From Paenibacillus dakarensis (lineage in GTDB: Bacteria; Bacillota; Bacilli; Paenibacillales; Paenibacillaceae), in contig NZ_CDSE01000085.1 of NCBI RefSeq assembly GCF_001373415.1, forward strand, positions 1 to 60,356: DNA of 60,356 bases. Reading direction: 5' to 3'. Below the pieces are notes generated by a model. That model saw only the letters and a list, made by a program, of their open reading frames with translations. It ran no database searches and was not told the DNA's origin. A program made the translations under genes and the position numbers. Below, piece by piece: positions 26,840 through 34,688 of this stretch (positions are counted from its first letter, which is position 1; each line of letters starts with the position of its first letter).

Positions 26840-27382
26840 ATGAAATTGTATCCTGAGATGTTTCTTTCTATCTGGCACCTGGCTGTGCTCATTTTTGTGC
26901 TCATTGCATTCATCGCCATGGTTGTTGGAGGCTACGACAAACGGACCATCCTAAGAAGCACCGGGGGCTCGCTCATTATCTTCTACATCATCGTTACGAT
27001 CCCGGTCGCCTTATTTACGGAGCAAAGCTTATATCAAAAAGACACCATGATTAGCGGACTGGATCAGCGTTTTGAAGAGAACAAGGAAATGATCTCAAGC
27101 ACTTCAGCTCTGGAGTCCTATATCAAGGTTCATATAGGGGCATTCCAGGCTAAGGATGAAGATCGTTCAAAAGTGCTTGTCTATGCCGGGAACTATCATG
27201 AAAGTGAGTCTTACTCCGGCAGCTTATATGTAGTGCTGGTCGATCACGATGGGAATGAAGTGTTTGCCAAAACCTATGAAGAAATCACATTAAAGCCAGG
27301 CGAGAAAAAAGAAATCGAATCCACCTTCACAACACAACCGATGGATACCTTCAGGTATAACTTTAAAGCGCAGTCCCGTTAA
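26840..27382 (+). CDS. Membrane protein with extracytoplasmic domain, unknown function
   Basis: The 180-residue protein was not recognised. Two hydrophobic helices (about residues 9-31 and 42-60) are followed by a hydrophilic domain of 120 residues that should lie outside the membrane. This domain has beta-rich features (VLVYAGNYHESES, GSLYVVLVDHDGNEVF, LKPGEKKEIESTF) that resemble an Ig-like fold. SD GGAG is 8 bases before the ATG. The last six codons form the 5' arm of the terminator at 27362-27400. It converges on the 27417 gene and is divergent from the hybrid kinase. Confidence 0.75.
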   Translation: MKLYPEMFLSIWHLAVLIFVLIAFIAMVVGGYDKRTILRSTGGSLIIFYIIVTIPVALFTEQSLYQKDTMISGLDQRFEENKEMISSTSALESYIKVHIGAFQAKDEDRSKVLVYAGNYHESESYSGSLYVVLVDHDGNEVFAKTYEEITLKPGEKKEIESTFTTQPMDTFRYNFKAQSR

Positions 27383-27400
27383 GAGGGACTGCGCTTTAAA
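27362..27400. terminator. Terminator overlapping the 3' end of a coding region
   Basis: TTTAAAGCGCAGTCCC (27362-27377) pairs perfectly with GGGACTGCGCTTTAAA (27385-27400). The TAA stop codon lies in the 7-base loop. It can serve both convergent genes. Confidence 0.8.
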
Positions 27401-27416
27401 TATGGTTTATGCCGAG

Positions 27417-28652
27417 TTAGCGGTATATTCTAGGTTCTCCCTGACCAGGCCTCGATTCTGCAGCCGTATGGCTTGCGGTATCCTTCCTGGCATCTCTGCC
27501 GCGCCGCAAGTATTTGATGGAAAAGTATGTAATCCATATCAGTGCTGAATAGAATACGATACTTACGGTTATACCCGCTGTAATCTGATAGAGCGGATGC
27601 GTTTCATCCTCCGGGGAGTCTATATTTACCGCCACCGCCACAACGACCGAAGCAAGCTGATAAATAATCATCTGCAGCCAGCGCATCCGTTTCACAAGCA
27701 AGAAGAACAAGATGCTGGTGAGGACCACCATGAGTACCGGGTAGAGCATTCCTTCAGGATTGATGGTTCCCCGGTCCGCTTCATACATCATCCAGCGGCT
27801 TAGCCCATATTGAAGCGGAAGGACAAGCCAGGCTAGCAGGCCAATGTTACCCAGTGCAGACTTTTTCTTTTTTTCGAGTTCCGCATTTTCTAATTGCTTC
27901 ATTTGATCTTCAAGCTCAGCAAGCTCCTCATCCGTAAGTTCCCGCTCACTCTCTCTTGAGATCAATTCTTCCGAATACGGTCTGAACTCTCTTTCAATAT
28001 TGCCGTCAAATACAGCCGGAGCCTTATCTTCATCCCCCTTTAGCAAGTCTCCGAGCGATTCGTCCGCGGAGTCACTGACTACAATAGAGGATAACCACAA
28101 GGGAATATTATAGGATGCCAAAGCCTCCAGCCAGCGGTTAGCGCCCATGAATTCAATGAAGGGTATGGTCAATACCTTTTGCTGCAAACCCTTCTTATGT
28201 ATGAGATGGAGAACGGGAAAAAGCTCGAACATGGGCGCCTTTTCTGTCATGGTTGTTTTTTTATAGGCATAACTGTACTGCTGCAGATGCCGCCCGTAAT
28301 AAATCTCCTGAATATCCCGAATTTCTATGGAGCCTTGATCCGCTTCCTTCGTCTTCCGGTCCCATATGATGTATTCGATCCTGTCTTCATACATCGCATA
28401 GCTATTCGTGTGGCGGTTGTGCCAGACCCGCTCCTTCAAACTGCGATAACTTTTAATGAAAATGATAAGCCCGAAGGGTAAGGCGAGCAATGTCAGCCCC
28501 ATCCATCCGGATGGCCATAAAGACAGCAGAACAATCGGTCCTGCAACCAGTGCAATCCCCAGCAGCATTGCTATGGTCATCATTTCAAATGTCAGAATCC
28601 AATAAAAAGGCTGCATCCTCGGCTGCTGGTGCTCATGAATCTTCAGTGACAT
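27417..28652 (-). CDS. Multi-pass membrane protein with PH-like cytoplasmic domain, unknown function
   Basis: The 411-residue protein was not assigned to a family. Two membrane helices (about residues 20-45 and 50-67) are followed by a soluble region of some 200 residues whose first part (SYAMYEDRIEYIIWD, IEIRDIQEIYYG) looks like a bacterial PH-type beta domain. A charged coiled-coil stretch (ELTDEELAELEDQMKQLENA) precedes four more helices and a short basic tail. SD AAGGAG is about 9 bases before the ATG. It ends at the shared terminator with the 26840 gene. A palindrome at 28683-28698 lies upstream. Confidence 0.75.
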   Translation of the reverse strand: MSLKIHEHQQPRMQPFYWILTFEMMTIAMLLGIALVAGPIVLLSLWPSGWMGLTLLALPFGLIIFIKSYRSLKERVWHNRHTNSYAMYEDRIEYIIWDRKTKEADQGSIEIRDIQEIYYGRHLQQYSYAYKKTTMTEKAPMFELFPVLHLIHKKGLQQKVLTIPFIEFMGANRWLEALASYNIPLWLSSIVVSDSADESLGDLLKGDEDKAPAVFDGNIEREFRPYSEELISRESERELTDEELAELEDQMKQLENAELEKKKKSALGNIGLLAWLVLPLQYGLSRWMMYEADRGTINPEGMLYPVLMVVLTSILFFLLVKRMRWLQMIIYQLASVVVAVAVNIDSPEDETHPLYQITAGITVSIVFYSALIWITYFSIKYLRRGRDARKDTASHTAAESRPGQGEPRIYR

Positions 28653-28720
28653 TCAGGCAACTCCTTTTATATATTTTCGAAATGTGATTTAAATCATATA
28701 AACACATTCTAAGTATACAC

Positions 28721-28757
28721 TAAAAAATCCTCCCCCGGCCTGGCCGGAGAAGGATTT
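28721..28757 (-). terminator. Terminator after DUF3243 gene
   Basis: On the minus strand a G/C-rich stem with AATCC/GGATT ends (28726-28756) is followed by six T. Confidence 0.8.
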
Positions 28758-28778
28758 AGGGAAGCATTTGCTGATTTA

Positions 28779-29126
28779 CTAGGCACTCCCGCCTTGAGCC
28801 AGCTTGACCAGCAGATGAGCAAGCTGATGCTGCTCCTCTTTCGTGCCGACTTTCCACAGCTCTTGCAGCAGTTTCTCTTCGCTGTTGCGCGGTTCCTCGT
28901 TAGCTGCCAAATATCCAGCCACTTTCTCGGCGGCTCGTGCAACCTGTTCCTCACTCAGACCAATGCTCTGAGCAAGTTGAATCCGCTTATGCAAGTACGA
29001 TTTGAAGGAATCAAAGTTGGCTAGAATGCGATCCTTCTCCCCATCATCCATCCGGTTTATTGCGTCGTCCATTTTGTTCATATCCAGTTCGCCGTTTTTA
29101 TTCACTACATGATTATGTTCAGACAT
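28779..29126 (-). CDS. DUF3243 family protein (YmfJ-like)
   Basis: The 115-residue soluble protein has the DUF3243 core: FDSFKSYLHKRIQLAQ, LSEEQVARAAEKVAGYLA and EEPRNSEEKLLQELWKVG, ending LAHLLVKL. The first 25 residues are a polar extension absent from YmfJ. Function is unknown. ATG at 29126 was chosen for the SD AGGAGG 7 bases upstream. It follows the DEAD-box helicase gene on the same strand after 98 bases and has its own terminator. Confidence 0.87.
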   Translation of the reverse strand: MSEHNHVVNKNGELDMNKMDDAINRMDDGEKDRILANFDSFKSYLHKRIQLAQSIGLSEEQVARAAEKVAGYLAANEEPRNSEEKLLQELWKVGTKEEQHQLAHLLVKLAQGGSA

Positions 29127-29224
29127 GGTAACGCCTCCTGTTTTGATTTCAGAATGGTATTGTATTGTACTTAACCTTCCCTCATTTACCTGAATCAATG
29201 AATTTACAATTAATTCCTCAGGGG

Positions 29225-30781
29225 TTAGCGGTTACGCCCGCGGCGTCCCCCACCCTGATTCTGACCGCCTTGACGACGTTCGGAACTGCTGCGGCTCCGC
29301 TCATTTGAGCTGCGTCCGTCCGCATTTCTGCCTCGGCCTGCGCCCTCCTGAGCCTTGCGGCCAGAGCCTGTCCCTCCCTGTTTCCAGCCGCCTGCACCTG
29401 CGCTCTTGCCATTCGCTCTTGCGCCCGGCATATTGTCCTGTCTGCGGTTATTCCCTTTACGGGCGCTCCCGGTACCCGCCGATCTTTCGCTCCGGCCATC
29501 CTCACGCCCAGCGGAAATATCCCGGCCTCGTCCATTACGGCTGCCACTACTGCTTCGGTCCGAAGCTGAGCGATCCCGATCCCTCGATGACCCGGATGCG
29601 GATCTGCGTGATTTGCCTCCGCCCATGCTGCTGCCTGATCCGAAGGACTCGCGGAACTCACCGCTTGATCCTTCCCACCGCACACGCTTTAGACGCAAGG
29701 AGATTCCGTGCTCAATACGCTCCAGATCGCCGCGATCCTTCGGAGCCGCGAATGTCACAGCTACACCCTTGCCGCCAGCGCGGCCTGTCCGGCCAATTCT
29801 GTGGATATAGCTTTCCACATCATGCGGCATATCATAGTTAAATACGTGGGTAACCCCTTCAACATCAAGTCCTCGTGCAGCGACATCTGTTGCAACCAGG
29901 AGCTGAAGCTTGGCTTCGCGGAACCGTTTCATGACAGCTTCCCGTTTCGCTTGGGATAGATCACCGTGAAGCTCGTCAGTTTGGTAGCCATACGCCAGCA
30001 GCGCATCATTCAATGTGGACGCCCGGCGCTTCGTCCGGCAGAAAATAATCGCCAGATATGGACGATACTCCTCGATCATGCCTCGCAGGGCATCCTGCTT
30101 CGTCCGGTCACTGCATTCAACCACGATCTGCTTGATCTGCTCGATTGGAATAGGAGATGCACCTTTTACAACGATGTCCTCCGGCTCAATCATATAATTG
30201 CCTGCCAGCTGCTTGACGCCATCCGGCATGGTTGCCGAGAAGAGCATCGTCTGGCGGCGGTACGGAAGTGCAGCAATGACGGTTTCAACTTCGTCCAGAA
30301 ATCCCATATGAAGCATCTGGTCAGCCTCATCCAGCACCAGCTGCTTTACTCCGCCAAGCTCAAGCGTACCGCGGCGCAAGTGATCGAGTATTCTTCCCGG
30401 TGTACCAATAATGAGGTGACGGCCACCCTCCAGCTTACGCAGCTGCTTCTCCACGTCCTGACCGCCATATACAGCCAGAATCTTCAATTCGGTTCCTGAG
30501 GTAAGCTTCCGTGCTTCTTCAGTAATTTGAAGCGCCAGCTCACGCGTAGGCGCGATGATCAGCGCTTGCGGATATGCTCGTTTTGGGTCTATGCGCTGTA
30601 AAATCGGCAGCATAAAGGCAAGTGTTTTACCTGTCCCCGTGCGTGCACGGGCAATGACGTCCTTGCCTTTCAGCAGCGGCGGTATGCTCTCCAGCTGTAC
30701 CGGCGTCGGCACGGCAATTCCTTGTTCTTTTAGCGTCCGTACCCATTGTTCGTCTATGCCCAGTTCTTGAAAGTTTGGCAA
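29225..30781 (-). CDS. DEAD-box RNA helicase with long disordered Gly/Arg/Ser tail
   Basis: The 518-residue protein has all DEAD-box motifs in order: Q motif (FQELG...TPVQ), Walker A ARTGTGKT, PTRELA, TPGR, DEAD, SAT, then TDVAARGLD and HRIGRTGRAG in the second RecA domain. The core ends near residue 365. The remaining 140 or so residues are Gly/Arg/Ser-rich with RG and RGR patches and no predicted fold, which suits RNA binding or condensate behaviour in cold-shock helicases of the CshA/DeaD group. TTG at 30781 was preferred because GAGGTGG lies 5 bases upstream; an in-frame ATG seven codons earlier lacks an SD. Confidence 0.92.
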   Translation of the reverse strand: MPNFQELGIDEQWVRTLKEQGIAVPTPVQLESIPPLLKGKDVIARARTGTGKTLAFMLPILQRIDPKRAYPQALIIAPTRELALQITEEARKLTSGTELKILAVYGGQDVEKQLRKLEGGRHLIIGTPGRILDHLRRGTLELGGVKQLVLDEADQMLHMGFLDEVETVIAALPYRRQTMLFSATMPDGVKQLAGNYMIEPEDIVVKGASPIPIEQIKQIVVECSDRTKQDALRGMIEEYRPYLAIIFCRTKRRASTLNDALLAYGYQTDELHGDLSQAKREAVMKRFREAKLQLLVATDVAARGLDVEGVTHVFNYDMPHDVESYIHRIGRTGRAGGKGVAVTFAAPKDRGDLERIEHGISLRLKRVRWEGSSGEFRESFGSGSSMGGGKSRRSASGSSRDRDRSASDRSSSGSRNGRGRDISAGREDGRSERSAGTGSARKGNNRRQDNMPGARANGKSAGAGGWKQGGTGSGRKAQEGAGRGRNADGRSSNERSRSSSERRQGGQNQGGGRRGRNR

Positions 30782-30917
30782 ACGTTCCACCTCATTTATC
30801 ATATTTCCCGGTATGGTCAACCGGATTCCAGAATGACACTTGAAAAAGCAAACTGACAAATAGGCCGCCCTCTGTTAATGTAAATATATGTTATCCATAA
30901 CGTATAGGAGGATCTGT

Positions 30918-31475
30918 ATGAATGCGTTTCAATTTATAATGTCCTTATTCGTGCTGGCACTTCTATTCGGGATCATTAACCTGGTTCTCAATTATGTTTC
31001 CCGCCGTGATGGAACAGTGCCTGTTCCAATGCGCATAAAATTATGGCTCATTCCGGTGCTGTCCATGATCATCATTATTCCCGTTTTCATGTTTTCTGTG
31101 CTGTTCGCCGTCCTTTTTCACGTGCAAGGCCTATACCAGGAAGCTAGTCTTTCTATGGACCTGGGAAATCTCATCAGCTTCTCTGTTATGGTGCTGCTGG
31201 GATTTATCTTCTTCGAAAGCTTTGTGCACCCTATCACCATGGCCTTGCTTCGATTGTGGCTCCGCCGGGATGCAGCTATATACACCAAACAGCTGATCAC
31301 GATCCTCATAGACACCTGCATACTGTACTTCATTTCTATGATTATCACAGGACTATCAATCGCCGGAATCATGGAGGCTCTATCCATTGCGGTATTCTAT
31401 CATCTGATAGAATGGCTTCTCATGGGATTCCAGGCCTGGCTTCAGCGCCGTAAGCAGAGCCGTTCTATCGCATGA
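30918..31475 (+). CDS. Five-helix membrane protein, unknown function
   Basis: The 185-residue protein was not recognised. About five hydrophobic helices are visible (residues near 5-26, 42-68, 80-100, 122-145, 148-170) with short basic loops, and the tail is basic (RRKQSRSIA). ATG at 30918 has a strong SD AGGAGG 6 bases upstream. It is divergent from the helicase gene and converges on the UbiB-type gene with only 9 bases between stops and no visible terminator. Confidence 0.75.
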   Translation: MNAFQFIMSLFVLALLFGIINLVLNYVSRRDGTVPVPMRIKLWLIPVLSMIIIIPVFMFSVLFAVLFHVQGLYQEASLSMDLGNLISFSVMVLLGFIFFESFVHPITMALLRLWLRRDAAIYTKQLITILIDTCILYFISMIITGLSIAGIMEALSIAVFYHLIEWLLMGFQAWLQRRKQSRSIA

Positions 31476-31484
31476 CTTTCTGCC

Positions 31485-33155
31485 CTAAAACCTTCCCGAT
31501 TTGAATATGGAGTAGAGCAGCCATAATACCATAAGCAGCGCAACAATAAAACCAATTTCAATGGTCGGAAAGTTCCACAGCATCGTAGGCTGACGGCTTA
31601 AGGACGAGCCGATGATCAAGCCGACCATAATGATGCTGAATGCCAACAGCACAATGCTGAACGACAAACGATTGCTGATCTGATCCAGTTTTCGCATAAG
31701 AGACTGCAGCTCCGGCACACTAATCTCTACCTTTATTCTGCCTTTGCTGATTAACGCCGACAATTGTTTAGCCTGTCCAGGCAGATCAAGCAGCGTTTCC
31801 GAAAGGCTCGCAACACCATCCAGCACCTTGCGTCCGATTCGCTTGGAATTGTATCGTTCTTTAAGCAGCTTCCGGCCAAAAGGCTCAGCCAGATCAAGAA
31901 TGCTGATCTTCGGGTCCAGCTGCTCGATGACGCCCTCAAGTGTCAGCATTGCCTTTCCAAGCAGTGTCAAATCCGGCGGCAGCACGATCCGGTGACGCTG
32001 AGCCACCCCGAACAGATCGCTAATGGCCTTCCCCACTTTGATCTGGTCAAAGGGGAGATCCACATAATCGTTTTTCAACCGCTCTATATCCGATCTTAAG
32101 AGCTCCAGATTACAATCATCAGGTACGATTCCCATACGAAGAATCGAGCGGACCATACCCTCCGTACTCCGCCTCATAAGGGCAATAATCAATCCTGACA
32201 GATGATCCTTCATTTCCTCGCTCAATTGCCCGACAAGGCCAAAATCCAGGAATACCAGCTTACCGTCCTTCTTCACCAATATATTGCCGGGATGGGGATC
32301 GGCATGAAAGAATCCTTCCATAAACATCTGATGAAGCATGCCTTCCGTTAAATGCTCAGCCACAGCCTTCAAGTCATATCCCTTGTCCACAAGCTCCCTG
32401 CTTCGGCTGAGCGTAATCCCTTCCACATACTCCATCACCAATACGCGGGATGTGGAGTAATCCCGGTAAACAGCCGGGATTTCAATATATTTACTGTCGA
32501 CAAACTGGGCTGCAATCCTCTCCGTATTTCGCGCTTCGTGACTGTAATCCATCTCCGTCAACACGGCACGGGCGAATTCATCTACAATCCGGTCGATCTG
32601 ATATTGCTGCACCCAATCCCAATGCTTCTCTGCCATCGCAGCCATATCTTTAAGGATTTCCAGATCCCTGCCCATTATCTTCTCGACTCCGGGACGCTGT
32701 ATCTTTATCGCAACGGATTCACCGCTCTTTAACACTCCCGCATGAACCTGGCCAATCGAGGCTGCCGCAATCGGCTCCTCTTCAAATGACCGGAGCACCT
32801 GTTCAATAGGTACACCCCATTCCTGTTCAATGAGCGATTTGGCGCTTTCAGAAGAAAATGGCGGCACTTGCTCCTGCAGCTTGACCAATTCCTGGATAAT
32901 ATGGTCAGGCAATAAATCGGAGCGCGTACTTGCTAATTGGCCGAACTTGACGAAGGCAGGACCCAAATCCTCAAGCACTCTCCGAATTCGCTCACCGAGC
33001 GAAATGCTCTCCGGCTCCGTGTGGGATATCCATCTAACGGGAAGCGAGAGAATATGAAAGAGCCCCATTTCCTCCACCATATAGCCAAAGCCATGACGCA
33101 TAAGCGCCATGGCGATTTCCCGGTATCTGCCGGCATGCCTGATGCGAACAGCCAT
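31485..33155 (-). CDS. ABC1/UbiB-family atypical kinase
   Basis: The 556-residue protein belongs to the ABC1/ADCK/UbiB family. The N-terminal KxGQ motif (KFGQLASTRSDLLP, near residue 65), the Ala-rich loop AAASIGQVH, the catalytic HADPHPGN near 275 and FLDFG near 290 are all intact. Two membrane helices end the protein (about 500-550). Such proteins support isoprenoid quinone or lipid metabolism through ATPase activity; in menaquinone-using Bacillota the role is not settled. Its ATG follows the stop of the phasin-like gene with no gap (TAA-ATG), so they form one operon. Confidence 0.9.
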   Translation of the reverse strand: MAVRIRHAGRYREIAMALMRHGFGYMVEEMGLFHILSLPVRWISHTEPESISLGERIRRVLEDLGPAFVKFGQLASTRSDLLPDHIIQELVKLQEQVPPFSSESAKSLIEQEWGVPIEQVLRSFEEEPIAAASIGQVHAGVLKSGESVAIKIQRPGVEKIMGRDLEILKDMAAMAEKHWDWVQQYQIDRIVDEFARAVLTEMDYSHEARNTERIAAQFVDSKYIEIPAVYRDYSTSRVLVMEYVEGITLSRSRELVDKGYDLKAVAEHLTEGMLHQMFMEGFFHADPHPGNILVKKDGKLVFLDFGLVGQLSEEMKDHLSGLIIALMRRSTEGMVRSILRMGIVPDDCNLELLRSDIERLKNDYVDLPFDQIKVGKAISDLFGVAQRHRIVLPPDLTLLGKAMLTLEGVIEQLDPKISILDLAEPFGRKLLKERYNSKRIGRKVLDGVASLSETLLDLPGQAKQLSALISKGRIKVEISVPELQSLMRKLDQISNRLSFSIVLLAFSIIMVGLIIGSSLSRQPTMLWNFPTIEIGFIVALLMVLWLLYSIFKSGRF

Positions 33156-33473
33156 TTATTCGGACCGTGCCCCTTCCAATTCCTCTACCTTCGCCTCCAG
33201 AGCTGCAATGCGCTGTTCCAGGCTGGCTACATCACTCTCCGAAGGAACCTCCATGTCTGATAAAGTCCGCTTCACTTGTTCATAAATGATCGCCTTGATC
33301 TGGGACTGCTCTTCTTCTCCCCGTTCAATCAAACGGTTAACGAGCGCATTCGATTCTGAAGAAGCCAGCTCGCCCCGTTCCACCAAATCATCCACAATCT
33401 TTTCAACTTTTTCCTTACTGATTACGGTTAGACCTAATCCTAATGAGATTGCTTTTTTCAGAAGATCACTCAT
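33156..33473 (-). CDS. Phasin/PHA-granule-type small coiled-coil protein
   Basis: The 105-residue protein starts with a short amphipathic segment (MSDLLKKAISLGLGL), has a long helical middle and ends with a leucine-heptad coiled coil (VASLEQRIAALEAKVEEL). It resembles small phasin-family proteins that coat polyhydroxyalkanoate granules or lipid surfaces, but no PHA genes are in the window. It is directly joined to the UbiB-type gene, so the pair may act together at the membrane. The family call rests on general resemblance. Confidence 0.68.
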   Translation of the reverse strand: MSDLLKKAISLGLGLTVISKEKVEKIVDDLVERGELASSESNALVNRLIERGEEEQSQIKAIIYEQVKRTLSDMEVPSESDVASLEQRIAALEAKVEELEGARSE

Positions 33474-33609
33474 GGCTTTTTCCTCCCGCTTCTTGTCTTT
33501 TTTTCATTATAACCTGATTACGGACAAGAAAAAAACGACATCCTTCTCATTCCCCTGATCATCTCAGGTCCGCACATTCTTGCCCTCTAATTATTATTAC
33601 CCTGTTCCC

Positions 33610-34248
33610 TTATCCGGGAAAACGCGATGCCCATTTAGCAGCCTGGGTAATCATGTGTCTGAATGACGGCTGCAGGAAGGACGGCTCATGGTGGCCCGGC
33701 ATCAAGAATACAACTCTTCCGATTCCATAAGTGTGACACCAGGCGGCTGGCCACTGCTGGCCCTCGTACTCGTATTCCAGAAGCACTGTTTTATCTGTAA
33801 ACGGATCAAATTTGAAGCGGTATGCTTCTTCCTCCATTTCGAACGGTTCGATGCCTTCTGTAATATCATGTCCTGCTGCTGTCGGTTTGAAGGATAGCTT
33901 TTGAATCGGCGGATGACCGTCAAATCGGCCTCCAATTAATTGGGCCAGCTCATATCGGTTTGCCAGTGTAATTCCATTATGAATGACCAGCAGGCCCCCG
34001 CCCCCGCTTACGTAAGACAGCAGGCCTGCCGTTTGCTGCGGTGATACCTTTTCGTCCCACAGATCGCTGTATGCGATGCAAAGATCATAGGGATACAGAT
34101 TGCTTTCCTTGAGCATTTTATGATTCTCAGTGCATTGAACCGTGAACATATCATTCAACAGATGAGAAATTTGTGTATCGATTCCTTGCAGCGGGTGAAA
34201 TTTGGGATGTGTGTAGCTTCCTAATAAAAGTGCTTTTCGTCTATCCAT
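33610..34248 (-). CDS. ThuA-like domain protein
   Basis: The 212-residue protein has the ThuA fold (a glutamine amidotransferase-like domain): an LLLGSYTHP start, DLCIAYSDLW, the Gly-rich SGGGGLLVIHNGI loop near residue 90, and the C-terminal GIGRVVFLMPGHHE segment near 185. ThuA proteins are linked to trehalose and other sugar metabolism, though their reaction is not well established. No sugar genes are adjacent. ATG at 34248 has AAGGAGG 8 bases upstream; an ATG three codons earlier touches the SD. Confidence 0.88.
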   Translation of the reverse strand: MDRRKALLLGSYTHPKFHPLQGIDTQISHLLNDMFTVQCTENHKMLKESNLYPYDLCIAYSDLWDEKVSPQQTAGLLSYVSGGGGLLVIHNGITLANRYELAQLIGGRFDGHPPIQKLSFKPTAAGHDITEGIEPFEMEEEAYRFKFDPFTDKTVLLEYEYEGQQWPAAWCHTYGIGRVVFLMPGHHEPSFLQPSFRHMITQAAKWASRFPG

Positions 34249-34273
34249 GGATTGCATCCTCCTTGCTTTCTCA

Positions 34274-34369
34274 TTATGAGCGCTTTTTTAGAGCATTTAC
34301 TGTCTTATACCCTCTAGCGGCGATCGAAGTGTTTCCTAATATTTCAAACAGACTATTCAGGGCTTCCAT
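34274..34369 (-). CDS. Possible small ORF (31 residues) before thuA-like gene
   Basis: On the minus strand a short frame from ATG 34369 reads MEALNSLFEILGNTSIAARG and continues to KKRS before its stop, 25 bases upstream of the thuA-like start. The composition looks protein-like and helical, but no SD is present at the ATG or at an in-frame TTG (34387). It may be a gene remnant or chance. Confidence 0.22.
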   Translation of the reverse strand: MEALNSLFEILGNTSIAARGYKTVNALKKRS

Positions 34370-34620
34370 CTGTTCCGCAAGCTTCAATATCGCTTCAAAT
34401 CCGGTCCGGTTATAAAGCTATTTCCAGGCTGGAGCTTACCTGCTGTGTCTTGGTATTTAATACAGTATACTTGGCTTGCCGTTATATATAAAGTCACCCG
34501 GGTCTCTTTAAGACTAATGGCCCCCCGCCTGGGATTAAGACTGCACATGTACGCTCTCTATAAAAGGGTCCTTAAACCATACAAATTTAATGCAAGAAAT
34601 ATGCCTGACTTACAGCATCT
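34370..34620. other. Spacer between thuA-like gene and katA terminator
   Basis: About 250 bases with no supported gene, RNA or clear hairpin. It is AT-rich in its right half. Confidence 0.3.
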
Positions 34621-34666
34621 AAAAAAATAACAGGCCAGTTCAAGAAAAATCCGGAACTGGCCTGTT
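34621..34666 (-). terminator. Terminator after katA
   Basis: AACAGGCCAGTTC (34629-34641) pairs perfectly with GAACTGGCCTGTT (34654-34666), then a 7-T run on the minus strand. Confidence 0.87.
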
Positions 34667-34688
34667 GTTGATATATAAAAGTCCATTA

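Noticed and set aside
28683..28698. TGTGA-TTTAAA-TCATA, a 9/10 FNR-like palindrome upstream of the 27417-28652 gene
   Set aside because: No -10-like hexamer lies 32 bp away (the bases there read GTTGCC on the minus strand); the AT-rich centre makes a chance palindrome likely.
29218..29685. Shifted-frame ORF within the helicase tail region
   Set aside because: It is explained by the codon bias of the low-complexity Gly/Arg/Ser tail; the helicase frame is continuous.
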